From: [Phialemoniopsis] sp. UDSM-2020 | Taxonomy: Eukaryota > Ascomycota > Sordariomycetes > Thyridiales > Thyridiaceae | Length of the DNA stretch: 64,000 bases | Direction of reading: 5' to 3' | NCBI GenBank assembly: GCA_018873225.1 | Contig: JAEILZ010000001.1 | Span: 4,092,001 to 4,156,000 of the forward strand | Shown: positions 48,901 through 58,990 of the stretch, piece after piece | How positions within the stretch are numbered: position 1 is the stretch's first letter | How the letters are laid out: each line of letters begins with the position of its first letter | Notes under the pieces: generated by a model | What the model was told of the DNA's origin: nothing | The model's input: only the letters and a program-made list of their open reading frames with translations | The model's database searches: none | Program-made: the position numbers and the translations under genes

Positions 48901-49835
48901 ACAGTGGGTGTTCACAAGGATTCACATGGGTCCAATTGGACTTGGGGCCCCTACCGCTGGCCACTCCTCTCAATGTCTCCTCTGGTACAGACAGACGACG
49001 GCTCCAATCCCCACGCTCCACCATCAGGATACGGTTCCTGGTCCTGGTCTCCCATGGATTCGCCGTATGGTGTGCGTGGGCATTACTGGATGATACTGGT
49101 GGTGTGCCCAGGATCCAGCCCCGGGTCCCAAAGAGTCCACAATGCGTGTGGAAGAGAAGATGGATCTGACTGTACTGTACCCAGATGTGGTACTCCGTAA
49201 CTTTTTTCAAAGCTTCCTCTGGGTCCTCCCCCCTCATTGCTATCCACCATACTACCACCCTACTCGGTGCCCATGAGAATAGAATAGATACATAACATGT
49301 CCCACCCTCCTTTACCCTCGACCCAGCCGTGAGGGACCTGCTTCCTTTTGGTCCTTTTCCTTCTCCTCACCGTTCTTGACTCGAATGCTCAGTCTTGTTG
49401 TATGAATGTGTCTTTAACCACCAAACTCTGGATCTGGCAGCTGGCATTGCTTATTTCCCACCACGCTCCTTGAACATCCAACCTTCCAACCACATCAACC
49501 CCCATGCGGACGGCTTAACTGCCTGTTGCTGTCGACACTGACCGGGAAGAACTACTTGCATACGGCCTGAGCCGACTTGCTATTTCGAGCCCCGGGATCC
49601 ATCTCATCAACTTACTTCGGCCTCCAATGTGTGTTCAGTCTTGGAATTGTTGACGACCACCTCGAACAACAACCCGGACTGCGTCTTTGTGTGACCGAAC
49701 AACTAGCGATTTGTGATTCAGAACCGAGACACAAAAAAAACGAGGGGTCGATATCTGTCTGAGAACTTCGCCTGACCTGAGCCGTCCCGAGACGAAAGCA
49801 ATTGGGCTCTTTTCCACTCTTCAATACCATCCAAC
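33974..49835. other. 15.9 kb gene-poor region
   Basis: No gene can be supported over nearly 16 kb. Frames are short and overlapping; none shows a known family. Composition changes within it: about 38.15-39.9 kb is visibly AT-rich, including a TATATATA tract near 39770-39790, while the flanks are near 50 per cent GC. Isolated frames on the minus strand at 37762-38151 and 45317-46137 may be remnants. This could be decayed duplicated or transposon sequence, but I see no transposase, reverse transcriptase or terminal repeats. Confidence 0.45.
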
Positions 49836-51539
49836 ATGAGCAAGAAGCCAGGTTTGGCAGACCTAGGTCTGTCCACTTGTCTGCCACCATTCCTCGATGA
49901 ATCGTTGTTCTCGAACTCCACCGGCTGTAAGTTGGACTTTTGACCCAGTACCTGGTTCGAAGCGGAAGCTGATTATGTTGCAGTCGTTGATGGGAGATTC
50001 TGTGCCAGCCTGGGTGAAATCTCGTGCTGTTTGCCATGCCCTATGACGGACTTTGTCTACCCGGACAGCTTCAACACCCTTGGTCTCGTAGCGGAATGGA
50101 TCGCTGTCGTTTCCACAGTGTGTGTGGTATTCCTTCTCACATCATGGATCTTCTTGCCCGTTGACAAGACTCACCGGCATTACCTGAGTATCTGCCTGAC
50201 CTGTGCTGTCGGCATCATGAATGTAAGTTTCGCGCGGAAGAGTGGCGCCGGACACCCCATTTCTAACAGGCGGCGCTTTTGTAGCTTGGATTTGTTATTC
50301 CATTGGCTGGTAGCCCTCCGCAATGCGCAGACAAGATCACTCCGAACGGTATGCAGTCGAACTCAGTCTGCGCCGCCTCTGGAGCCGCCCTGATCCTCGG
50401 CGGCTTTGCCGCTGTCATGTGGGTATTCTTGCGGTCTCTGTCGCTTCACCTGCAGATCTGTTGGCAAGTCGTCGTCGGCAGGAACTTCATGTGGGCATCC
50501 CAAGGTCTAGGCTGGGGCATTCCTTTGCTTGGAGTTACGCTGGCTCTCGTCTTCAGCGGTGTCTCCTTCCGCTTCGGTAACACCTGCCACATTAACCACG
50601 AGAACAGTCTGGCGGACCTCTGGATCCCCCTTCTCGTTCTTGCTGGCCTCACCATCATCATTCAATTCGCAACCTTCGGTTACTGTATCAAGGTTTACCT
50701 GGCATCGCTGGCGGACAACAGCGCCTCAACAGAAGGCTCCGGGCTCCCCTCCTACACCAACAGCATTCGCACCATGACCCCTCGCCAAGCGTACCGCAGA
50801 GTGCGCCGAGTCATCCAGCTCCAGTGGCGAGGCATTGCCATTGTCATTCTCATTATCGCCGACGTCATCTTCTTTTCCATCATCTTCGTGTTCCAAGACA
50901 ACACAGTTCAGTCGGTCAAGCAGGATCCCGACATGGCCTTCGAATTCTTGGCATGCCTAATCGCGAGCGGCGGAAAGAAGGACAAGTGCTTGGACCAGGC
51001 CAGCATCCTTGTCGTCAACCAAGCAACTGTGGGCGCCGTGTTGCTTCTCCTAGCCGTAAGCTCCATACCCTCTCGTTCGTCGATGCTCATTCCACTAACC
51101 ATTCGATCAGATGAACGGATTCTGGCTGGTCCTCTTCTTTGGGCGCTGGACCATGGTGACTGGATGGATCGACATGTTCCGCAAGGGACCCGAGCGAAAA
51201 GAGTTCGTGTCAGTCGACGCTCGACTCGACGACCTCAAGAAAGACCCACGTTCGTACGAGATGTTATCCCGAGATACGGGAAAGAATATGGAGGACGACG
51301 TAGTAACACCGCCTGCAGTGTCACCCCTCGCGTCTGCCATGCGGAGTCAGCCTATGAGCCCGTCTGGGCGAAGGACGCCGGACTACTTTGGCCAGACCGC
51401 CCGGTATCACACCCCAGCGAGGTCATTCTCGAGCCCGAGACCGCCCCAGCAAGTGTCCTGGGAGCCCCAGTCGACGTATGCGAGACCGGACAACAACGAT
51501 TTTGACAGCATGAACCCTCTCGGCATGAACAGGATATGA
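49836..51539 (+). CDS. seven-transmembrane receptor-like protein (Frizzled/Smoothened-like fungal family)
   Basis: Predicted plasma-membrane receptor. Four exons, 49836-49926, 49984-50222, 50285-51055 and 51111-51539, give 509 residues. There is a short N-terminal ectodomain with clustered cysteines (C37, C45, C46, C49), then seven hydrophobic segments at about 62-88, 97-119, 141-162, 183-203, 220-247, 291-313 and 355-378. A cytoplasmic loop with basic residues (RQAYRRVRRVIQLQW) sits between segments 5 and 6. The roughly 125-residue tail is Ser/Pro-rich and probably phosphorylated. The pattern of LTSWIFLPVDKTHRHYLSIC and ICWQVVVGRNFMW resembles fungal proteins annotated with the Frizzled/Smoothened-like membrane region. 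That family name is from memory, and no extracellular cysteine-rich Frizzled domain is present. Ligand and G-protein coupling are unknown. Confidence 0.8.
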
Positions 51540-53489
51540 GCTAGCCGTCGGGAGTGGTGATGACGCGAACTCGACCAAACAATCAGAAACGGGACCTCAA
51601 TAAAGCGATATCGACAGAGCACCCACGTGCCACCTCTTTCTACCCTTTCAATTCCTTCGCTGTTACGACCTTTTCATTTATCTTTCGACTCTGGGCATCA
51701 TCCGGACAACCTTCTATGTATCGGACACGAACTTGAGTGACCTCAACAGCGGGCTCGCTTGTATTCGTGCCAATTTCAACTTTTTGGATTAGCGAGGCGT
51801 CACACGGCTTTTGTATAAAGACCACCATATTCTCAAAAAAAACAATAAGAACTGCTGGCTTCTGGAGAATTCGTACCGGGCGATCTGGGAAGTCAAGCGG
51901 CTATTAATATTTACGGATGGATGGCATCAGGCTGAGGCTCCAACGACGACGATCTGGGGACGAATGACGACTTGAGGATGGAACACGCAATGCCACGCGC
52001 CTTCATGCGATCATGAACCAGGCACGTCACTGGTGTAGTGATGGGCGGTGACACCAAGCTCTACCGAGCTGGTGAGCAAGGGCAGATACGTTTATATTTG
52101 TCTGCCGCCGTCACCGACATTGCCGGAATTAGCAAAGAAGCTTTTGTGAGGAAATAATGAGCCGATGGGGGGCCGGTCTATCGAAATCGCACTCATGTCT
52201 TGTGGGTTTGGCAGGAAGCTGCACACACTCCCGAGGGCACGGCAAATCATATGTCGGTCGTTACATTGATACCAATACTCTGTTACTCTGTTGTATATAG
52301 ACTATAAACCTGCTACGAATATATATTCCTTTCATGTTCATGACCGGTTCTGTCCGTGGCTGGTGGGGTCACCTCGTTGCGAGACCGAGAAGGTCGCATT
52401 GAAATAAGCATGATTCAGAGGAGCATGTCCGAAAGCTTCGAGGGTCTTAGTCGCCGGCAGATGGGCACGCGACCTCTCCCCGGACCAGCCTTATTGGTGC
52501 TGAAATGCACGGCTTACCTAGTGCAGATGCCGTGGGTGCCGACTCTCGCATCTAGTCCGAACAATCCGAGCAAGCCACACCCGGGTGGAAAAGATGGGCG
52601 TTGCTTCGACAAGAGATGGCGTGGTGTATAAGCGCTCTTCGGACCTGCCTGCTCTTGCGGGCGGGTCGTCGGGAGGCCCGGAGGTTTGGGAAGCGCGCAT
52701 GTCCGTCACCTGCCTACTTTTGACCTTGTTGCGCAGAACATTCGGTTTGTGTGATCGTCGCGAGCGCCAAGCCTGTCAGGTAAAAAAGACATAGACCAGT
52801 GCAATAGACTCGGACTCATACCGGCACGCGAGCTGACTGATCCTTCATGAGTACCTGCATTGATGGACCGGCCTGGTGGGAATTCGTGCCGACGCTTTGA
52901 TAGATTATCTAGTATAAAAACAGCCATTGAAACTTGTTCCTCTTTTTGGATAGAGATCGGACCCTGAAGAATCCTCTGCACTTAGATAGTAGTGATGGAG
53001 ATACATTTATCTATCTGCCTGCCAGGCTTACATATTCTTTTGTCTGTGGTACCTTCCTACTCAGGTTGTATGGTGGGTTGGGGTTTGTAGGGAGCGAATA
53101 GAGGTGCATGCAGTGAGCGTTGCCTTGCAGGCTTCAGGCTTGGAAGACTCTGGTTAGCGTATGTGCCGCAATCCGAGCCCCTCCAGTGGGCGGAGTTAGC
53201 CCAGCAGTATTACCAAAGTCGGTGTCTTTAGGACACCCAGCCGAGCTCCCGGGCCAAAAAAAGTAATCCTGACGAACAACACATTGACCGAGACATCCGT
53301 TACCTCATCTCTACTGGAGCGCGCCTCGATACCCTCACCTAATCACCTACCCGTAGCTGACGGTGATAAAGCCACTCGGCGCCTCCCATTCTGCACCTGC
53401 AGTTCCCTCCCCCCTGTTTGCTGGTTGAACATGGCGGTGATGCTGGAACTGTAGGGTACTTAACTGTTTCAATTGCGATCTTGCTCTAG
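51540..53489. other. intergenic region between the receptor and GH5 genes
   Basis: About 1.95 kb. It holds the 3' end of the receptor gene and the promoter of the GH5 gene. No coding sequence or repeat is supported. C/T-rich stretches shortly before 53490 fit a leader. Confidence 0.4.
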
Positions 53490-54758
53490 ATGTCATCCAT
53501 ATTCTCACTCAAGACAAACACCTCGCGGATGATTCTCATCGTCGCGATCCTCCTCATCGGGGGATTCTTCCACTATATGTGGAAGACCGAGGCCGCGCTG
53601 GGCGTGCCTTGGACTCCAGACCCGGGCGCAGAACTCTTCGCCCAACGACCCCTCCTCCCACCACTCGAGGGGACCTTCATCGACACATACCAGCTGCCGC
53701 TCCGCACAAAGGGGCGCAACATTGTCGATGCCAAGGGCCGCAGGTATCGGCTCTCGTCGGTCAATTGGTATGGCGCCAGCGACGAGCTCTTCGTCCCCGG
53801 CGGATTGGATGTGCAGCACCGCTCCGTCATTGCCCGCACTATCCGCGAGTTGGGGTTCAACTCGGTGCGCCTCCCCTACGCGGACGAGCTGGTCATGACG
53901 AACCCTACCATTCTTCCCCATCTACTCACCGCCAACCCGGACCTCGTCGGCCTGCGCGCACTCGACGTGCTCGAGGCTGTCGTCGAGGCCCTCACGAAAG
54001 AGGGCATCTCCGTCATCATCAACAACCACATTACCACCGCCACCTGGTGCTGCGGCGCGGACCCGTGCGACGCCGGCTGGGCCAACGACCACCTGGGACC
54101 TATCTGCCGCGTCCGCCAGACGGAAGAGGAGTGGATCCAGCACTGGGAGACGGTCATGGAACGCTTTATCGACAACCCGTACGTCATCGGCGCCGACCTG
54201 CGCAACGAGGTGCGCGGCCTCTGGGGCACTATGTCCTGGGAACGCTGGGCCACAGCGGCCGAGAAATGTGGCAACCGTCTGCTGCGCATGAACCGCAACT
54301 GGCTCATCATCGTCGGCGGCACCGAGTCGGGCAACGACCTGACCGGAGTCTCGCGGCGACCAGTTCGTCTGGATATCGACCATCGGGTCGTCTACTCGGC
54401 GCACGTATATGCCTGGTCCGGCTGGGGCAGCCGCGAAGGCAGGTACTCTAAGAGAGGATATGCATCGTTTGCCAAGGCGATGCGTGACAACTGGGCATAC
54501 CTGGTGGAGCAGAACCTCGACCCTGTGTGGGTGGGCGAGTTTGGTGCGCCGCACAAACCGAGCGTCGGCGATGCCAACTACTGGCAAAATCTGCTGCGCT
54601 ACCTAAAAGCCATCGACGCCGACTTTGGGTACTGGGCTATCAACCCAAGGAAACCGAAAGACGATGCCAAGGAGACGTATGCACTCGTGCAGGACGACTG
54701 GATAACACCCGTCTTGGACTACCGCATGAGGGACATGACGGAGCTCATGAGGGCATGA
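53490..54758 (+). CDS. membrane-anchored glycoside hydrolase family 5 protein
   Basis: Predicted glycosidase with a (beta/alpha)8 fold that cleaves beta-linked glycans; the exact substrate cannot be read. Single exon, 422 residues. A hydrophobic segment at about 14-28 with no evident cleavage site suggests a type II membrane anchor (cytosolic N-terminus, catalytic domain outside or in the secretory lumen). GH5 landmarks are in order: Arg127 in FNSVRLPY, Asn179-His180, acid/base Glu240 in DLRNE, His305 and Tyr307 in YSAHVYAW, nucleophile Glu350 in WVGEFG, and Trp382 in FGYWAINP. Four cysteines near 187-206 could form disulfides. All expected catalytic residues are present, so it should be active. 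No carbohydrate-binding module is seen. Confidence 0.9.
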   Translation: MSSIFSLKTNTSRMILIVAILLIGGFFHYMWKTEAALGVPWTPDPGAELFAQRPLLPPLEGTFIDTYQLPLRTKGRNIVDAKGRRYRLSSVNWYGASDELFVPGGLDVQHRSVIARTIRELGFNSVRLPYADELVMTNPTILPHLLTANPDLVGLRALDVLEAVVEALTKEGISVIINNHITTATWCCGADPCDAGWANDHLGPICRVRQTEEEWIQHWETVMERFIDNPYVIGADLRNEVRGLWGTMSWERWATAAEKCGNRLLRMNRNWLIIVGGTESGNDLTGVSRRPVRLDIDHRVVYSAHVYAWSGWGSREGRYSKRGYASFAKAMRDNWAYLVEQNLDPVWVGEFGAPHKPSVGDANYWQNLLRYLKAIDADFGYWAINPRKPKDDAKETYALVQDDWITPVLDYRMRDMTELMRA

Positions 54759-55172
54759 GGGCATGGGGAACACGAATTCTGGCTGCAAGAGCGAATGGCA
54801 TATCTGGATTTCACTGGAGAGCTGAAAATAAGCTCCGAAGTATCTACAGCGGTCACTTTGTTTTCCGGACGCATTGAAGGCTTGGGGTCTGGTATTGCTC
54901 TGGCGTTGGCGCGTTTAAGCAGCGGTGCTGTCTTCTTCGATACCTGGCTGAGCGAGTGTTTTGACTTTCGTGGGCAGCCTTTTGCTTAGAGAAAAAGACA
55001 TTACAAGATGAATACATAGCGGCAGTTACTTCAGTACATTGCAACATACGATACAGTCAAATTGATTCCCACGTCTACTCTATTCTACGAATCCATCAGT
55101 TTCTTGATAATCTCAAGCTGAGCGGGGTTGAGTATGTGCCGAGAGCTACCCCAAAAGCCCCCATTCCAGTGC

Positions 55173-55195
55173 GGGTAGCTAATCCTTAGCTACCC
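55173..55195. repeat. perfect 10-base inverted repeat (hairpin)
   Basis: Arms GGGTAGCTAA and TTAGCTACCC separated by three bases (TCC). Copies of GCTACCCC also occur at about 55146 and 55330. It could be a transcription-terminating hairpin, a protein-binding palindrome or a remnant of a small inverted-repeat element. Confidence 0.9.
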
Positions 55196-55197
55196 CA

Positions 55198-55250
55198 CCC
55201 GCCTCTAAGTGGCTTCATTGCTGCCGCATGGTTCGCTAATCAGAGGCGGG
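55198..55250. repeat. second inverted repeat, 9-base arms with 35-base loop
   Basis: CCCGCCTCT at 55198-55206 pairs perfectly with AGAGGCGGG at 55242-55250. It starts two bases after the 55173-55195 hairpin, so the two stem-loops stack in series. Confidence 0.85.
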
Positions 55251-55633
55251 GACCACACCGGAGCCCTGCAAGTGAGGCTAACTGGAAGTTCGACTGGAGC
55301 TGTCGAGCTACCGTCGCTATCTCGGCCCAGGCTACCCCGCCCATTGTACCACATGACGAATCCCTTCACTAATCGATAAGGACGAGACGTCTGGTCTGGA
55401 CTGGTGCCACGGCGCTGTGAATTGTGGTTGTCCGCCAAACTTCGTGAGAGGCGCATCTCCTGCTGTCCAGGTGTTTCACTTTGCTGGCGATATTAACTCA
55501 TTCTCATTCGCCCTGTCGACTTGCGCAAGATTGTCACAGCCTATTGATCTCCATTGCCTTGAGGTGACCGGACCAGAGCATCGCGGCAACCCGTTACCTA
55601 TGTGACAACACTTCTACCTGCGTGGGATGCGAG

Positions 55634-58113
55634 ATGGCGGAGGATATCCCAAAGACTGACTGGGGCCCCGGCTTCAGCAAGATCTATATCGATAAGTTTT
55701 GCGGGCGACAGTCCAGTGCGAACCGGGTATTGCACCGCCCAAAGCCCCGTCAATCGAGGCATCGTTCACCCATGTTATTTTACTAACAAGTCTTAAACAG
55801 TTTGGGCCCAGTGCTCCTAGGCGGATCAAGCAGATGCTGAGGGGACACCCTCCCCACTGGACGACGAACCTAGCTGATTTTGACGATGACGATGTGGACG
55901 GCGGGGACGAGAGCTGGGAGGACGAAGACGAGGACGATGCGCAAGACAGCGATGGGTTCGAGCAGGCAGTAGACTTCTGGGGTCACCTGGGTGCGGGTGG
56001 CGATCAGTCCGAAGCCAGCAGTACAGCGTCTTTCGAGAGCGTTTGGTCGAAAGGAAAGAAAAGGATACCCCGGGTAGCACGACAGAGGCTGAACCTGACA
56101 GCACTTTCTCAGCATCATGATGTGAGCTCTTCAATTTGATGCTGTGATCTCTTGGTATTCGCCAACTAACACATGACTTCAAAATAGCTCTATTTTGCCG
56201 CCTATCAGGACGAAGTTCACGTATTCCAACCGCAGCAAGCTCCCCAAATATTACAAAAATCTCTTCTCGTTCTAAAACCCAAGCCTACCCCTTTGGCCGA
56301 CAAGATTGGCGGGCATATCGATCCCATCAATCACCACCAGATCAATCATCTAATCATTGGAGAGCTGGGAAGTGCAGAAGTCCTTCTCTTCGCTTACGAT
56401 GACGGAGATGTCATGGCATATTACACATCTACGATCGCCAGATGCGCCACGAGAAATCAAGAGCGCACATCCCAGCGGACGCCTCGACCATTCATGTGCG
56501 AGACCGTGGGTAAGTCAGCTTGGGGGCTTGCCATGCACAAACAGTCTCGCCTCATCGCTGTCAGCTCGAATCTTCACGAAGTCACGGTGTTTGCCTTTGC
56601 TCTTGGGGGCAGAAGCAAACCAGGACAGGATGCTAGCTCATTAGATCAACCTAGAGCCCAAAAGTCTAAAGCTGGATCGACGAGTCTGTCCCCTCAAAGC
56701 AGCCGCCTAGAGCCTGCTGATCTGGAGAGACAGCTCAGGTCCCGTGAACGTACCTGGAGAATCCTGCTTCCAGCTGGACATATGGCGCAGAATATGCCTT
56801 GCATCAGCTTTATAGATAACGAAAGTGGCGAAGCAGAGAGAATCGCAGCTGTCGATATCAGCGGGTCATGCTGGGTACTTGACATCTGGAAGGTGGGCAG
56901 TACCTCGATCCGTCTCCAACCTATTGACCCTGTCCAGTAAGTACTTGTGCCTGTATACACTCGTGGTCTTCCAGAAACGGAATGGCTGATGTCTTCAAGA
57001 CGCGTCGGTTGGGGGGTACTCGCCTTGCCGCTGTCCAGCTTCCTACCCACCAAGTATGGAACGCACTGTCTAGGTGCAGATCCTCGGGCTTGTCCACGGT
57101 ATACAACGCCAGGTTACGGCCAACATTTTGAAACCACCGCCAGCTTACTGAACGTCGATGATAATGCAGCACACGAAGCGGTGGCCGCTGCGAGGCTTCT
57201 ACGCGAGAAACATGACCGCCCCTTGCCAGATCCCTCGCCCCGGATTGCTCAAGAAATTCAACTGCCTGATTGCGAAGAATATGACGATGATGAAGTGGTA
57301 ATCCATGAGCCATTCGATCGCTGGCAACGACTCACGGCCAAAAGAATTTCAGTCGAGGACAAGGCGGGCATCGACGTCGACTCGGAGGCTCGCCACGGGT
57401 TTCAGCAAGCGTTGATAGCGGTGCCCTCCCTCGGATTCTCCTACCAGTGCGATGACCAGATGAAACTCCTTCAAGTGCTGAAGAAATCCGATCAGCGGAA
57501 GGCATGCGTGCAAGGTGCTACTCTCAACGACATTACGAATCTCGCTTTACTGGATGATCACTGTTTGAAGCGCTGTGTCCTATTGAGGTCCTACGATGCT
57601 AGAATTGAAGTTGGTACACCGGACTACCGTGATCCTCTGGTGATCTGCGACGATGTCGTGTCCCAGATCAACTACAACCGCGATACACCTCTATGGGACG
57701 AACCCTGGTCTGAACGCCTAAACATGCTTATACACGTCCCGGAGCTCAATCTCGTGGTGGCCGGGTCCATGTGCGGTCGAGTGGCCCTGCTCAGGCTGAC
57801 AGCAGCGCCGAAGGGCAAGCAGCCCCGTGCAAGCTTCCGCACGGAGTGGTTACTCCCACGCGAGAGCGACGAGAAAAAGAAGCTGCGGCCATACGTTGCG
57901 CTCCTGGGTGTGGCAATCTCGCCGATGCGGGAGCCGGGAGCCCGGGGCTTCGATCTGATGCAGGACGAGGGCTCAGACGCGCCAAGGCGACGGTCGAGGC
58001 TGCCGACCTACCCCAAGAGGTGGAGATTGATACTGCATTACATCGACCATACGATTCTGCAGTATACTATCCAGGCTGAGGAGCCCGGAGCAGACGATAT
58101 GGCTATCTTTTAA
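55634..58113 (+). CDS. CRT10-like protein (ribonucleotide reductase transcription regulator family)
   Basis: Related to yeast Crt10, which affects transcription of ribonucleotide reductase genes and is linked to Rtt101-based ubiquitin ligase. Exons 55634-55726, 55801-56121, 56188-56936 and 57000-58113 give 758 residues. The body has WD-repeat-like beta sheet segments: LYFAAYQDEVHVFQPQ, LLFAYDDGDVMAYY, KSAWGLAMHKQSRLIAVSSN, VGWGVLALPLSSFLPT and LNLVVAGSMCGRVALLRL. There is an acidic stretch at about residues 52-82. The third intron (56937-56999) was chosen because its AG at 56998-56999 keeps the frame into VGWGVLALP; the nearer AG at 56974 would break it. The first exon and its GTATTG donor are the least certain part. 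They rest on a clear ACTAAC branch site and acceptor before 55801. The protein is shorter than yeast Crt10 (957). Confidence 0.78.
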
Positions 58114-58990
58114 GGGCTAGCATGTTCTAGTGGAAACCTTCGAGCAGCAACTTTGTTTCGGAGCGGGGACGTTCAAGAATGGTTTGAGGGCTGACGGCTT
58201 GGGTAGCCGCCTCTGAGGTTGGGGCTCTATCAGTCACATACGTTGCGATGTGTATGGGGTTGTAGTTGACAGAAGGGTCGAGGTTGAACATTCACAAGGG
58301 CCTCGAGGTCTGTTCGAGCAGCCATGTCTACCTGCAGCGGAGTTCTTTGCATTTGGTGTTTTCATCTTGCTGTTAACGTTCAAGCACTTAGAGATACCCT
58401 CGCTTCAAGCACCTAATATTACTGGAGCGTCATAGTTTACCACAGTCTGATGAGAACATGCATTGCTTTTGTCTGGGTTCTCCACACCCAGTAGTAACCT
58501 TACCATGTTTGTTCAGACATATGCTCCGCGATCTTAGGTCCTCTTCTATGGGAGAGGGTTTCCTCGTGAAGCAATACTTGGGAACTCGTAGCGTGCGTGC
58601 GAGTGTGATGGCAAGTGTGGCAATATGCACACCCGGGGTGTGTATGCATCTTTGTCCACCATCTCAATCAATCTCAAAAGGGACCAAAAAGTGCGACAAG
58701 TGTCTTTATAAATGTTTTTCAATTCTATTCCATATCGAAAAATGGTTTCCCAAACGCTGGCTAGCTAAACAAAATGGGGGTATTCTTATTACAGCCAAAA
58801 CACATAAATCCATCACTCCCGGCGCGGCGGACCCGGCAGTTTTCCCCCGTCAAGACGCTTTTGGCCCTGCAGAATGCATTTCCAGCCCCATCACACAGAC
58901 TCGACGTCTCTGCGATAACCATGTCCCAGGAATATATACCCAAAAAGTAATGAAAGCATCGGTATGATCTACAAAAAGGCACGCCATGCT
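58114..58990. other. convergent intergenic region between CRT10-like and ammonium transporter genes
   Basis: About 0.9 kb between the two stop codons, holding both 3' ends. T- and A-rich tracts occur near 58670-58760. No coding sequence is supported. Confidence 0.4.

Larger units (their letters stand above)
54759..55633. other. intergenic region between GH5 and CRT10-like genes, with hairpin cluster
   Basis: About 0.9 kb. The GH5 3' end is at the left. From about 55.14 kb it contains inverted repeats (listed separately) and repeated GCTACCCC units. No coding sequence is supported before the CRT10-like start. Confidence 0.4.

Noticed and set aside
17899..49835. A biosynthetic gene cluster or mobile-element island
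   Set aside because: No backbone synthase, transposase, reverse transcriptase or terminal repeats were seen; the regulator and the dioxygenase lie near each other but nothing else supports a cluster.
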